From NCBI RefSeq assembly GCF_029227915.1, contig NC_079883.1:13330001-13394000 (forward strand): DNA of 64,000 nt. The letters run 5' to 3'. Made by a program: the position numbers and the translations under genes. Source of the stretch: Hydractinia symbiolongicarpus (lineage: Eukaryota > Cnidaria > Hydrozoa > Anthoathecata > Hydractiniidae). Every line of letters begins with the position of its first letter. Within the stretch, counting starts at the first letter, position 1. The notes beneath the pieces were generated by a model. The model did no database searches and was not told the origin of the DNA. It saw only the letters and a program-made list of their open reading frames with translations. Positions 1 to 11,435 of the stretch are shown here, piece by piece.

Positions 1-936
1 TCTCATAGCAGAGTCGATGGAAGAATTAGTTGAAAAGTTTGAGAAGTGGAAGAAAGGACTAGAAGAGAAAGGGCTAAAGGTAAACACAGCAAAGTATAAA
101 GTCATGATTAGTAGCATTGCAGCCAAGTGTGACCTTGTAGTTGGAAAGTGGCCTTGTGGAGTTTGCAGGAAAGGGGATGGCAGTAACTCAATTTTTTGTC
201 AGACTTGCAAGCATTGGGTACATAAGAAGTGCAGTAGTATTAGTGGAAGGTTAAGAGCTGACATTCAGTTTGTATGCAAGCGTTGCAAAGGTGAGATTAT
301 AGAGAATGAGGTATTTCCAGCTTTAATGATGTACAACAGTGGCTCGTTAGAGATAGTTGAGAACTTCTGTTACTTAGGTGATATGTTGAGCAGTGAAGGG
401 GGTGTTGGAAGAAGTGTTACTTGCAGGATAGGTTTTGCTTGGAAAAAGTTCAGAGAGTTACTTCTTTTGTTGGCTAGCAGAGTCCTGTCAAATGAGGTAA
501 AAGGTAGGTTGTATGAAGCCTGTGTAAGAAGTGTTATGTTGTACGGTAGTGAGACATGGGCATTGAAGCAGGAAGATCTTGACCGTTTAGAAAGGAATGA
601 TATGAGAATGGTTAGGTGGATGTGTAACGCCAGTCTCCGTAGAATTAAAGATGTTATCCAGATAAGAAGATTGAATTGGCTGGGACACTTGGAAAGAATG
701 GAGGAGGATAATTGGGTAAGAAAGTGTAGAGACTTGATAGTTCCTGGGGCAAAGGCTAGAGGCAGACCGAGAAAGACTTGGCAGGAGGTTATAAGGACAG
801 ACTTGATACAGAGGAAGTTGAGCTTAGATCTAACACAGTCTAGATCAGATTGGAAGAAGGTCATTAATATACTCCGTCCAACCCATGCTAGCATGGAAAA
901 CGGACGTTAAGCCGAGAATGATGATGATGATGATTA
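1..936 (+). mobile_element. LINE (non-LTR retrotransposon), 3' part, copy 1
   Basis: The open reading frame runs in from the left edge (in frame from base 2) to a stop at 910. It encodes the part of a LINE polyprotein that follows the reverse-transcriptase catalytic core. The first residues (LIAESMEELVEKFEKWKKG) are the segment just after the YADD box seen in copy 2 (21124-23353). Next comes a Cys/His-rich PHD-like finger around residues 47-94 (CGVCRKG, CQTCKHWVHKKC, CKRC). Then come the conserved LINE C-terminal motifs LYGSETWALKQEDLDRLERN and RLNWLGHLERME. A short 3' UTR ends in a GAT/ATG-type microsatellite (about 918-935). No stop interrupts this visible part, unlike copy 2. The clade (RTE-like or CR1-like) cannot be fixed because the endonuclease is absent. 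Confidence 0.95.
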
Positions 937-1344
937 GAAAAATCTTCGAAAATCACCATAAGTTAACCACACATTCTTCACATTTAGCAACTTTGATAAA
1001 TAGTTACTCTTAGATTTTTTTTTTGTGAATTCAATCAAAGTTTGCTAAATTCCTTTACAGTTTTAGCCCAAGAAAGTTTCCGCACCTAAAGTAGCTAACA
1101 GAAGCAATGTTGTGTGCAGTTATATGTTAGATTATAGATTACTTTTTATACATAACTTAGTGTCATGATTTTGCATTGACAACAGAATACACACATAAAA
1201 GATTATAGTGACCTACTAAATTAAAAAAAATCTAGTCAAAAAATCTACAGCCAAGTTTTCTTATAACAACAAAAAACAAAAACAATTTCAAAGTTTTTAC
1301 TGTTTACCATGTTGCTAAATTTTTCAAAATTATTTTTTCTACAG
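937..1344. other. AT-rich stretch without a gene
   Basis: Between the LINE tail and the exon at 1345 the sequence is AT-rich with short homopolymers. I see no exon-like frame, RNA gene or recognisable repeat. The last bases form a pyrimidine tract ending in acag at 1341-1344, the likely splice acceptor for the next feature. Confidence 0.5.
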
Positions 1345-1516
1345 CGATGTTGACCTACTGGAATTCAGCTTGTCTTCTTTACCACCTGAATCTTGTGATA
1401 AATTTATGAAATACCAAGAAGTCAGTGAATCTTCACAAGTTCTGTTGAGCTATGTACCCAGCGTGACGTCACATATGAATAAAGTATGTACGAACCAACA
1501 GCAACTGTTAATGTAA
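1345..1516 (+). CDS. Unassigned exon (internal or terminal)
   Basis: A pyrimidine tract and acag precede an open frame. After one base completing a codon it reads DVDLLEFSLSSLPPES, continuing to SHMNK at 1483. The next bases (gtatgt) are a good donor, so the exon may stop at 1483. If it reads through, it adds ten codons and ends at a TAA at 1514-1516, as a terminal exon would. Composition and splice signals look like real coding sequence, but I do not recognise the protein. It lies on the strand opposite the WDR26-like exon at 3027-3413 and inside the place where the rest of that gene should run. It could be the end of a nested or overlapping gene from the left, or a chance frame. Confidence 0.4.
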
Positions 1517-3026
1517 TGCTTCATGTTCCATTTTCAAACGTAGCACAGAACCTAAGCATTTGGTTGAGCTTTGAATCTTTCTTATTTTATCCTTACTTGA
1601 GTTTTGACAAGCTTGTCAAACAAAATTAAAGACATTTTTTTAAAGTCAATATTCTTAGAAAGTTCTTAATGTTGCAAAGAAGAATTTTCTTAATAAATTG
1701 TTCTTCTTTTGGCTTGTGGATGATTGAATTAACAAACGAGCATTGTATAGCTGTCTAATGGATACTGAATTCTGATTGAAAATGCTTACTCTTGCTTCAA
1801 TATCTATACTTCCTGGAGCAACTGGAGTATAATATCTTTGAATTGTCTTAAAACAAACGTTCGCAAAGCAAACCCAAATCTCCTGATAATTTTCACTGCT
1901 ACCCATATTTTACATGTCCAGCCTTAAAAATTACGCTATGACGCCATATTCGTTCACTTATTTTTCATTATTTATGAAGAAGTTACAAAGTCAGCAAGCC
2001 ACAAACACATGCTCTAGGCTGATTAAAAGCGTGGTTTTGTTTGTAAATGGGACATCACAATATAAAACGCTTCATCCGAGTTAAAAATGATGAGATAAAT
2101 TCTATCTGGTTTTAAAACTTACAACAAAACAAAAAAAATATATCCGAGAAAGTGCAAGAATCAAGTTGCAGATGGCATTTTTCTCTTTTATTTCAAAAAA
2201 TCTTTTTAAATTTTTTTTTCATTACATATAAATTTTAATTCTTTCAAAACTGCCGCAAAGTAAGCAGGTATTCAAAAAGTAAGTAGAATAAAGAAAAAAT
2301 TACATTGTTTAAGATTCTTAAGCTGTTCACCTTAAATATTTAGGTGTACTTTGCAAACAATTTTTTTAGAAAAGTTTAACAATTCTTCACCATCCGATGT
2401 TTTAGTAAATAGTAAGTAAATGGTCTTGCTGATTGATGTAAAAAACAATGGAGTTATTTTTCTTAGAAATATTCCAACATTGCAATGCCTAAAATATTTG
2501 AATGAGTTTAAAAACTACAATTTAAACTTCACAAGTTTTTAAGTAGAGATGAATAATTTTTTTTATATCTATTTATCTAAATATCTAGTGGGTTTCAAGC
2601 TATATACATCATTTTAAAACTAAATGGCATTGCGTTGTCCCATTTAAAAAGGAGATTATGGCTAACGAACAGGTTTTGCTTTACTGACCTGCTTAAAAAC
2701 AGTCTGTCCAGTTTTCAAACATGGCAGCGAAAGTGTTTCGAATCTGACTAACATTTACAATCAATACAAAACAACCATTATGAAGTTGCAAAGCGGAGAA
2801 GCTGTGAAGAAGATAAGAAGCTGTGAAGCCTTTAAGCCACAATGCTACAAAGCCGCAAGGCTATCAAGATGTTAAAAGAGTAATTTGAAAAGGGAAGTTG
2901 TCACTCACAAAAATGTTGGTTATTTAAATTTGAGCTTTTCTTGTCAACACATGCATAACAATTCCCAGAATAAAAGAGAAATATATAGATACAGCTATAG
3001 CCTAGGCTAGCTATATAGCTACTTAC
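1517..3026. other. Non-coding stretch, probable intron
   Basis: About 1.5 kb of AT-rich sequence. The short frame at 1655-1906 (-) has no similarity I recognise and no exon-like boundaries. If the WDR26-like exon is part of a functional gene, this is the start of its first intron on the minus strand. No repeat family was recognised. Confidence 0.4.
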
Positions 3027-3413
3027 TTTAAGCCTAATTTATCAAGATGTTGTCCAATTAATCTTACTACTTCTTCATCTAGTTTACTAAGTTTTTTCAT
3101 AGCAATTTTCTCTCTATTTCTTTCCTTTAAGGCAGCCACTTTCCCACTAGTGGAAGAAGATTCTGCTCCATTTCCATTTACTTCACAAAGGACATCACCA
3201 TTTTCGTTAGTAGCAGTGTCAAGATTAGTTTTTGCACGTGTTTGCATCTTCTTCTTTTGACTCATTAGAAATGAATGACCAGAAGGGGATTTGGATGAAG
3301 ATAAGGCTGATCCTTCAAACCGAGATCTCTTGCTTGGTGGTGGTGACACTCCACCAGTTTCCTCTTCCTCTGAAGATTCCAGCTCGGCTTCCACTGCCTC
3401 TAAACACTCTATG
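3027..3413 (-). CDS. WDR26: WDR26-like 5' exon with start of LisH domain (partial gene)
   Basis: WDR26 is the LisH/CTLH/WD40 scaffold subunit of the CTLH (GID) E3 ubiquitin ligase. On the minus strand this exon encodes an acidic, Ser-rich leader (ELESSEEEETGGVSPPPSKR), then a basic stretch. It ends with DEEVVRLIGQHLDKLGL, which matches the beginning of the WDR26 LisH motif. The exon breaks at GGC TTA AA followed by the donor gtaagt (3026-3021), so the next residue could be Asn or Lys, as expected within LisH. The 5' boundary is uncertain. A T-rich acceptor ends at 3414, but the frame stays open to an ATG at 3463, which could be the start. No downstream exon (CTLH, WD repeats) is visible in the 3 kb that remain, so the gene leaves the window or this is an orphan fragment. 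Confidence 0.7.
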
Positions 3414-5287
3414 CTCCAAAATAAAGAAATATTGAATGCCGGGATATTTAACCATGAACTCAAACAAAATTTGATATTAAAAACATTTACATCAGGTCAG
3501 CACCAAAGTTATGTTTTCTTGTTGACAAAATTTTCCATTTAATCGGCAATATCCATTGAATCACGAAAACTGACCGGTTAACCATCCAGTGAAACGCGTT
3601 AGAAATAAAAAGGGGAACAGGGCGGACCTGATAGAAATAAAAATCGGTACAAAAAACACAACAATGTTTAGCGCGATTTTATGAATAGTACGCAGAAAAA
3701 AATTGTTAACTGATATTCGAACCTTCGCCAAGGCCTTAAAAAATATTTTTTGATCCATACAAGAGTAAAAAACAACAACGGATATTCTGGAATAGACGTG
3801 ATGACATTGATTTGCAATAGTATCTATTTATGAATTGAAAAATTACTATTCGTACTACCTTCTACGGGGCTACGGGGCTACATTTTTTTCAACTTAGGGG
3901 GTGGATGTTTATATAAGGTGAGCCAGGCCTCGTTGACCAAGCGAGCTTTTATTGCCGAGTTGATTTTCAGCTTGCGTTTATACGCAAAAACTATTGATCA
4001 GGTTTTGATCAATAAAAAAATTAAATAAAAAAAACAAGTAATTTTCATAGGTGAGCGTAAAAAGTCATCTAGTCTAAGCTGGGTAGCTTAGTAGAATGTG
4101 TTCACATAGATATTATCCCACCTTGCCGAGGGCCCGGCAAATTCAACTAAGATCTCGGCAAGGCTGGCTCGCTTCCTATATAAACACGTTTTATTTTTAG
4201 CTTAGTAAAGGTTTAATAGAGTATACGAGATCTTGACTAGCCGAGTCGGCCACCCAGTTTGTCTCCTTTATAAGAAATACACCTTTAGGAGTATCTATAG
4301 GAAGATATTTAAACAGCCTCGGCCCCAGGGCTAGTTGGATCGTTTTGTATGCGGAACCTGCCTTTGTAAGTACTTCTATACGTCAAATTAAAAGAACCTT
4401 GGGAGAAAGAAAAATATGGGAATAATTTAAATATTGTTTTTAGTTATCAACGCTTAAGTCATCAACCCTTTCCAACCCCGTACCCAGTCCTATTTTTGAG
4501 ACTGGATACTTTCTGAAAAGCAATTGTTTTAAACTACTGTAGATTTGCAATATGGAGAGCGACTGGTCAGTTTGATTTCTATTAATTAAGTGTCCGGTGC
4601 TAATAAAATTTAGAGATAATTTTATCACTGTAATTTAAAGGAAGCTTATTTGGCCTGAAGACGCCCTGATGCACACTTGCTGTTAAGCGATCTTTTATAA
4701 CCCACGAAGAATGACTTAAATCGAACTTATATTGTTCTTAACGTTTTTCTAACTATAACACGTGTAACATTTATATAACATTTAGACACGTTTATATAAC
4801 GGCGAAATATACCTATAACCTAACCTAAGATATATGCCAAAGAGAAATGCCAAAGGTCTGGTAACGAAAATGCTTTAACTTTATGGACATCCAGTTTTTA
4901 TAAGATCTGTTTAGAAGCTAAACACAGTCTACAAAATATTTCTTCTCAAAAGAGTGTGGCGGGCCTTGGGAACTAGGTAGTAAGGACATGCCTTAATATA
5001 GCCAATGTTTGATGAATCATCAAAAAAAGTTTATAAACACGTGGAGACGTATTTCCGCCCTGTCGTTTTTTTTCATTTTCGTCTTAGTCCCTTTACGATT
5101 TGCGTGCTAGTCACATAACTAAGCGTAAAAGAAGCCCTGGGAGACCAGAATGAGGTTTACTACAACTGGTATTTGTGCTGATCACATATCAGTGAGCGAA
5201 AAAGAAACTCTAGGCGCGAGATTGAGGATTACTTGTCTAATTTTTTATGAACAAGGAAGGAGGCTTTTTCATGCCACGGCAGGGTAA
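3414..5287. other. Intergenic stretch with hairpin-rich repeat
   Basis: No gene is supported. Around 4100-4190 is a GC-richer segment with inverted arms (ccttgccgag and ctcggcaagg) and a ggcccgg core, set in otherwise AT-rich DNA. It looks like a piece of an interspersed repeat. The small frames at 3561-3758 (-) and 4440-4628 (-) have no recognisable content. Confidence 0.4.
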
Positions 5288-5708
5288 AGGTAGATTTCCA
5301 TTCAAATCATTTCCATGGTCGCGCGTATTTTTAAGCTCAACATTCCGTTGTAAAAGTTCTTTGGTTAATTTCCATTTTTTATTTGGGTATTTTATCAAAA
5401 TTTGAACTCATTGGCTGCAGGTTGTGCGGTTGCTGCGCCATTTTTGGAGGGAAAAAATAGTTTTTCACCGTCCAAAAACCACTTAGGATATGCGTTTTCT
5501 TTAAAAAAAATTATTCTTTTTTTTTTTTTTTAAAAAACAAATCTTTGCTGGTCTGCTTCAGCCTGGATAGAGTTATGTTTACATTTTTTAGGATTATGAT
5601 TGGCTAATTTTTAACAAAAGCATACCAATTGAATAACAACTGCGCATGCCCATATTACTGTCTTAAAATACGCGCGAGCGTGAAAATAGTTTGAATGGAA
5701 CTCCGCCT
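5288..5708. mobile_element. MITE, PIF/Harbinger-like (TAA target duplication)
   Basis: A 421-bp element is bounded by imperfect terminal inverted repeats about 45 bp long. The left end starts aggtagatttccattcaaa and the right end, reverse-complemented, starts aggcggagttccattcaaa. Both continue into a cgcgcgtatttt block. The direct repeat TAA lies on each side (5285-5287 and 5709-5711). A 3-bp TWA target duplication is typical of PIF/Harbinger elements. There is no transposase frame inside, so it is non-autonomous. The family assignment rests only on the target duplication. Confidence 0.65.
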
Positions 5709-7112
5709 TAACGAAACAATTAAATCTTATTTTTTTATAACTTCTATAAATAAAATTGCAGAAAGAATATATCTTTACCGGTAAAAAAAGTAGAATCGTT
5801 GTTAATCTATATTTTATGCTAAAAATGTAATCTAATAATCAAAGCTTTTTGTTGACGTAGAAACTGAGAGGATTGGGTCCGACTTTATTTTATTTACATT
5901 GTGAATACCGCTGACAAAAAATAACACGCGTTTGATTGTAAAATATATTATTTGTTTAACAAAAAACAGCTGTTAAATAATTCAACACAGGAAATAAAAA
6001 TTAATATATAATTTTGTCATGCGCAATGAAGATTATGTTGCGTTATGTCTTCATTCTCGTTCAATGTCTCACTTGTTCTTTTTGTCTGTTCTCCTACACT
6101 GTATTCATTTGTAATCACTCTCCCCAATGTATTGTTAATTGTTGTATAGTTTATTATGTGTCATGTCCCAACGCGATCATTCCGAGGTATAGCGAGAGTT
6201 GCATCAACATCAAGCGTTTTTTACTTATTTTCAAATTCAAATTTAAATTTTTAAAATTCTCAATTCAAGTTAGTCTTAACAAGCAAATTTTATCAGGGCA
6301 TTCAGCACAATATTCTGGCAAGCTGGTGAGTTTTATTCATGTGGCTTTGTTTTCTCATACAAACATATGCCGTATTTTGTGCACTGATCTGGTTTTGGGT
6401 GTTTGGCCGGAAACCCTAACATTCAAACAGCATTCAACAGGAAGGCGCTTATGCGAAGAAGTAAAAGATCAAAAATTGCTATACAAGGAGTTGCATACAA
6501 GTGGAAAAAACCAAACCAAATAAGCAGTTAGACGTTATTAATTTAACAGAATTATTTCAGGAGTTTAATTTGCGTACAACAAATTGACACAGTTTCGGAC
6601 GATATAGGCGATTTTATAGACGAAAATCCAATTGTGAACATTTCACAATCGATGGAAGAGTTAAATATAGCCCTTAAATCTTCATCGCTTTCTTATTTTC
6701 ATACATTGCTAGCCAACCTGATCACCATGCTTTAGTCAAAATACGGTATATTTGCATAAAGAAAGTGACAGGACATCGACAACACCCTTTTGAATAACAC
6801 ATTTCTCTTTATATATAAAAACACGATTTTTTTAAAGAAGGAGGCTATGTTTTTGTATAGGTGCGTAACCAGAACCAGTCATAACTACAAAAAATTACAT
6901 AGAACTCTCTCATCAACGCATATTATGCATGTTCCAATACACCCATATTGGAACTAGCCACGAGACGTCCTCGGTGGTTTGCATTTTGAAGCATAAAAAA
7001 TGTTATTTCGAAGTTAAATAAGTATTTTTTAAAATACTAGTAACTAACTTTCGTAACTTTTGCTGGCTAAAAAATTGTCTTGAACTTGATAAAAAAGTTG
7101 CAGTAATCAAGC
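5709..7112. other. Intergenic stretch, no supported gene
   Basis: The 169-codon frame at 6014-6523 (+) is low-complexity and has no exon signals or recognisable domain. A short frame near 6590-6700 (reading VSDDIGDFIDENPIVNISQS) has a protein-like look but no clear exon boundaries. I do not call it a gene. Confidence 0.35.
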
Positions 7113-7201
7113 AAACTCGTTCCCAGCGCTTTTTAGGTTTTTTCATTGGAACGGAAACCCCTCCTAATGAAAAAAACCTAAGAAGTGCTGGGAACGAGTT
7201 T
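7113..7201. mobile_element. Palindromic MITE, CTCGTTCCCAG family
   Basis: An 89-bp near-perfect palindrome begins aaactcgttcccagcgct and ends with its inverse agtgctgggaacgagttt. The loop lies around 7148-7162. Related ends occur at 42656-42735 and 44163-44244, and a single end near 59744. No target duplication is evident at this copy, so it is probably older. Confidence 0.6.
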
Positions 7202-7955
7202 AAAAATCTAGATAATAAAACACCCACAATTTTTTATTATTCAACTCAAAACCAAGTAAAAAAAAGGACTGTTTCATAACCACAGCCTAAATTTTTCTTT
7301 GTTGCATACTAAAGTTGCTTAGAAACTTTGCGAATTTTAATACAGTTGCTTAGAAAGTGGTTGCTTAAAAAATACGCGTAAGTATTGAACCCGTTCGTCG
7401 ACTTTTTTTAATGTTCTTAGATGCAATGTCAGATTTATATTAAAACCCCAGAATGTTCCCAACTCGTAAATCTTATGCGTTTCTATTGTTTTCTCTTTAC
7501 AGAAATATTAAAGAAAAAATAAAATTGCTGGTATTATCGTATATAATGAAAATATTTCGGAAAAAATCAAAGATTTGACTGCTAATTTTGAGTATTTTAA
7601 ATTAAATTGAAAAAATCCAAGTTAATTAAAAAAACAAATGAATAGGAAACGATTTCTTTCTCCATCCTGAAGAATCCTGAAGAATATTTTTTCAATATTG
7701 TAAGTATATTTTCAAAATAATTTCAACTGTGATACACAAAACAATTTAAAAAAATTGAATATGTTCATTAATATCGCACACCTTTAAAAAAGTTATTACA
7801 AATTATGATTTCCCCTTTTTATTTTTTAAACTTAACATAACAAGCATTTTTACGACCAGCATATATTATCAAAAGAATTCTATAGAAGATTGATAAACAT
7901 TAAGACGTTAAATACATAAATTCTTTCAAAAGTTTGTGTCAGCCATGTTGTGTTG

Positions 7956-10766
7956 TCAGCCAGCAGTATCGTCAATAATGTTACACGACGGAAGTTTCTG
8001 GTGAAGCGTTTTCAATACCTCCTTTCTTTTTATACCACCGAGCGTACCTGTCATGATCAATGTTTGGAGTTTTCTAAATAAAAAAAAATCACAATGTTAC
8101 TAATCCGTAGTACAAGTTGGTTGTACCTCCTAAAGTTAAAACAATTTCACAAATAACCATGAAAAGTAAGCAAGTATGGTCAGTTAAACATCCTTGGGGA
8201 TTTTAATCCTTACGGCTGGCTTTTCTTCCCATCCCACTGTAACTATGCTATATTACCGCCAGAGATACGTATAGCATTGCTCTAACCATAGAGATAGCTT
8301 AACCTTGCTTGCCTGCCACCCAAGCCGGTTCGCGATCAGTGGATGGCTCCAAATAGGCTGACAACACTACATTTAAAATGCTTCTACATTTCGTGTAAGT
8401 CGTAACACAAGTGCGCCACGCCGAAATATGATTTTTCACATCTTAATTTTTATCTTTTTGCGAATAAATTAGGTGTTGATCTGAAGCTAAAATAGCTAAC
8501 AACAAATTTAGTAGGGATAAAGACTTTCTCTAAAGAAAAAAGGCCTTAGCCTCGTTTCCATTCGATTGCGTTCTTCGATATAGCGCAAAAAGCGCGCAAG
8601 TTTTCTTGCTAGCGCGTGCGTACGTAAAAAAAGGTAATGAACTTTTCGCGCCAGCGGAGAATGCACTCATATAGAAATGAGCCTAAAAAGCATTTGTTGG
8701 GTGACCCATCAGTTGGAACCATATCCTGTGTTTGAGTTACTGGGAGTGTATCGTACTTCGTAAGACTTACACATAGATTTCTCCATAGGTTTCTCCATTT
8801 AATAAAAAAAATAGAAAACTCACAGCAGACTTCCAACTGGAGTAACGTCGGAAAGGCCAGTACAATTCCCAATATCCAAATACTCCAACGTGTCAGCCAC
8901 TTCAGTTAGATGTTCAAGATCGGTAATGTGCTTGCAGCCATGCAAGCTCAGATAACGCAAATACTTTAAGCCGACTAAAAAATGACGTAAAAATGAAACA
9001 CAGACAGATGCTGCTACAAAAAAACCTGAAACGTGAGTAACAGGAGTGAAGTAAAAGTTCTATAGCAGTTATAGCGCCTAACAGGGTTTGACAAATCGCT
9101 TTAATTTATACCCTTAGTACGTAAAAAAAAGAAATTATTTAATGTCCACGTTTTTGGAAGGTACGTCTTTTTTTCGTTTAGTTTGTTGTATTTTTTTTTC
9201 TGTCTCTGTTGAGTTTATTTGATTGCTGAAAAGTTATAGGTGTTTTGTGTCTGCTTTTTTTTAAATTTTCCCAATCCTCGACCAAAACCTTAATATCTCA
9301 GACAACAACAATAAAAAAATATGTCCGGTTAAGTATACAGGAGAAAAATAATTTGTAAACTCCCAGCCTTACTCAGCGTGTATTAACAGCATATTCCAGT
9401 TAGCCCGAGGAGTAAATTTAAAATTAATTAGAAAGCCTCAGTTTCAATAGCAAAGTCTGTGCGCGAAATTATGTACACTATGTGTTTACCTAAATGCTGC
9501 AAACCAGAGTTAGTCAATGCAACGCCATTAGCGTCAATCCCAACTAACTCCATGGAACCACCTCCGGAACCACCATAGTTAGATATCCATGTGATACTTG
9601 AGGAAAACTTCACCTTTCCTCCATTACGTAATATCCATTCGGATGCTGCTCTTAAAGGGAAAATGCACATTTGAAAAGTCAGGTCCTCGTAAGGGTAAGA
9701 AATAAACATACTAATAACAATCTTATCTATTGTTTTACTTCTTATCAGACTGCAGCTCCTGTCTATCGGACTCCAGCTCCTTTGAACTGCAGCTCCTGTC
9801 TATTGGATTGCAGATCCTGTCTATTGGACTGCAGCTCCTGTCTATTGGACTCCAGCTCCTTTGAACTGCAGCTCCTGTCTATTGGATTGCAGATCCTGTC
9901 TATTGGACTGCACAACTCCTGTCTATTGGACTGTAGCTCCTGTCTATTGAACTGCAGCTCCTTTGAACTGCAGCTCCTGTCTATTGGATTGCAGATCCTG
10001 TCTATTGGACTGCAGCTCCTTTGAACTGCAGCTCCTGTCTATTGGATTGCAGATCCTGTCTATTGGACTGCAGCTCCTGTCTATTGGACTGCAGCTTCTG
10101 TGTATTGGACTGCACAACTCCTGTCTATTGGACTGTAGCTCCTGTCTATTGGACTGCAGATCCTGTCTATTCGACTCCAGCTTCTGTGTATTGAACTGCA
10201 GCTCCTGTCTATTGGATTGCAGATCCTGTCTATTGGACTGCAGCTACTGTCTATTGGACTGCAAATCCTGTTGGTTGGACTGCGGCTCCTGTCTATGGGA
10301 CTGCAGTCCGCCTCTAATTTTCTGCATGCGGGCTTTTTATTTACACTACAAACCGCCTGAAGAGTACATATTTATAAAATGCTTACCTGTCTGGTCCTAC
10401 TTTCTTAACCCGCTGGACATCTTTGCTATAAAAAATTACTGGAATAGAGAGTAACACAATCAACTCAAAAAAGGCGTCAGACGGCAGCGACGACAACGGT
10501 AACGACGACTCCAAAGACGAGGTCAACAACGACAACTTAAAAACGTAAAGAAAACTCACGTGTTAAACACCTCGATTAACCAGCTATAAAACAACCGTCT
10601 TGATAACAAGGAACTTGCAGTCGACTTCAACAGCCCATTCAACACAACTGCCATCAATTAATTTGCTACAAATCAGAAAAGCGAGTCAACAAATTTTTAA
10701 AAATAAATATAATCATCTCTTTTCACGTCGCAGTAATCCGTTCTACTTTGTTGAAGTTCTAAACAT
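7956..10766 (-). CDS. DMAC2L: DMAC2L/ATP5S-like mitochondrial leucine-rich-repeat protein
   Basis: Family members (ATP synthase coupling factor B, DMAC2L) are small mitochondrial LRR proteins tied to respiratory-complex assembly. Minus-strand exons in coding order: 10747-10766 (candidate, uncertain 5' limit), 10387-10425, 9490-9650, 8824-8974, 7956-8073 (stop 7956-7958). All phases close. Key matches are NKDVQRVKKVGPDRAASEWI, where AG at the exon end plus A gives the conserved Arg of VGPDRAA; ELVGIDANGVALTNSGLQHL; LRR units YLRYLSLHGCKHITDL and TLEYLDIGNCTGLSDV; and a C-terminus KLQTLIMTGTLGGIKRKEVL. Donors include gtgagt and gtaagc. The candidate first exon is preceded in frame by ISRFFQAPSKFFRMMFRTST, which resembles a mitochondrial presequence, but the initiator Met is not settled. 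Head-to-tail after GON4L on the same strand. An LRR-only relative (DMAC2/ATP5SL) is the main alternative. Confidence 0.85.
8186..8382 (-). mobile_element. SINE family 2, body without tRNA head
   Basis: The sequence aacatccttggggattttaa through the ctacatttaaaatg boundary aligns with the non-tRNA body of the SINE at 11934-12170, including taccgccagagata, tagcattgctctaac, cttgcctgccac and caacactacattta. The tRNA-related head is missing, so this copy is 5'-truncated. It lies in the last intron of the DMAC2L-like gene. Confidence 0.7.
9745..10312. repeat. Minisatellite, 21-bp unit
   Basis: About 27 degenerate tandem copies of a 21-bp unit (cagctcctgtctattggact plus one base). Variants include gattgcagatcctg and a shortened ctcctttgaactg form that recurs in a higher-order pattern. 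The unit length is a multiple of three and it lacks stops, so long frames appear on the plus strand (repeated LLDCSSC or LSIGLQ), but they are by-products. It sits in the DMAC2L-like intron between exons 10387-10425 and 9490-9650. Confidence 0.92.
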
Positions 10767-10866
10767 CATTCTGAAAAATTTAGATGGCGCTTGGAAGAAC
10801 CGAGAAATACAGCTAACAGCTTTTTTTCCATTTTGTGGAAAAGAATCTACATCAATACAATAAACA

Positions 10867-11435
10867 GCAATAAATCACTCCAACTCAGAAAAAACGAAAA
10901 AAATCGAAATATGAACAGAAAGATTGGCAGTTGTCATTTAAAGGGGTTGGCTGAAAAAATTAATTGATTATTATCATATTGACATTACTGTGTGGGAAAA
11001 AAACTCTAAAACACTTAAAAACTTAGAATAAAGACAAAATGAATAGCTCTTTAAGGAGCACCATAAACAAATATACGTAACAATACACTGCTTTAATAGA
11101 ATATTCATAGAAAGGAAATTCTTTAAGGAAAAAAGTCTGTAAATGCCAAGAAAGTAATTAACACTCACAATATAAACAATATAAACATATCGTACAAACT
11201 TAAATTTAAATATATATATAAATATAAATATATTATGTCATCTATATAACATACACTGTCACTTTTGATTCTTCATTACTCATTTATGACTCGCGCAAAA
11301 ATTCTAGATCGCCTGCGATCGACGTCACCTGGAGATTTATGAACAAATACAATCTTATGTTTCCAATAACAACACAACTCTCCACCCGCAAATATTTGTC
11401 GTGATTTTCGATTTTGTCAACAAGTGTGCTGATGG
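10867..11435. other. Spacer between GON4L and the DMAC2L-like gene
   Basis: About 570 bp of AT-rich sequence with a run of tatata and aaat near 11200-11230. It should contain the GON4L 3' UTR and the promoter or 5' UTR of the DMAC2L-like gene. The minus-strand frame at 10974-11168 has no recognisable content. Confidence 0.4.

Noticed and set aside
6014-6523. 169-codon plus-strand frame
   Set aside because: Low-complexity, Cys/Phe/Lys-rich in an AT-rich region, no splice or domain evidence.
6570-6735. Frame reading VSDDIGDFIDENPIVNISQS
   Set aside because: Looks protein-like but has no convincing exon boundaries, no upstream partner exon and no family I recognise.
9651-9709. Extension of the DMAC2L-like exon upstream to an ATG at 9709
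   Set aside because: An acceptor at 9651-9652 gives the conserved VGPDRAASEW junction in phase with the 10387-10425 exon. The extension would insert 20 unrelated residues.
9671-10454. Two overlapping plus-strand frames (117 and 163 codons) rich in Cys, Leu and Ser
   Set aside because: They are read-through of the 21-bp minisatellite in a DMAC2L-like intron. The unit length is a multiple of three, which keeps frames open by chance.
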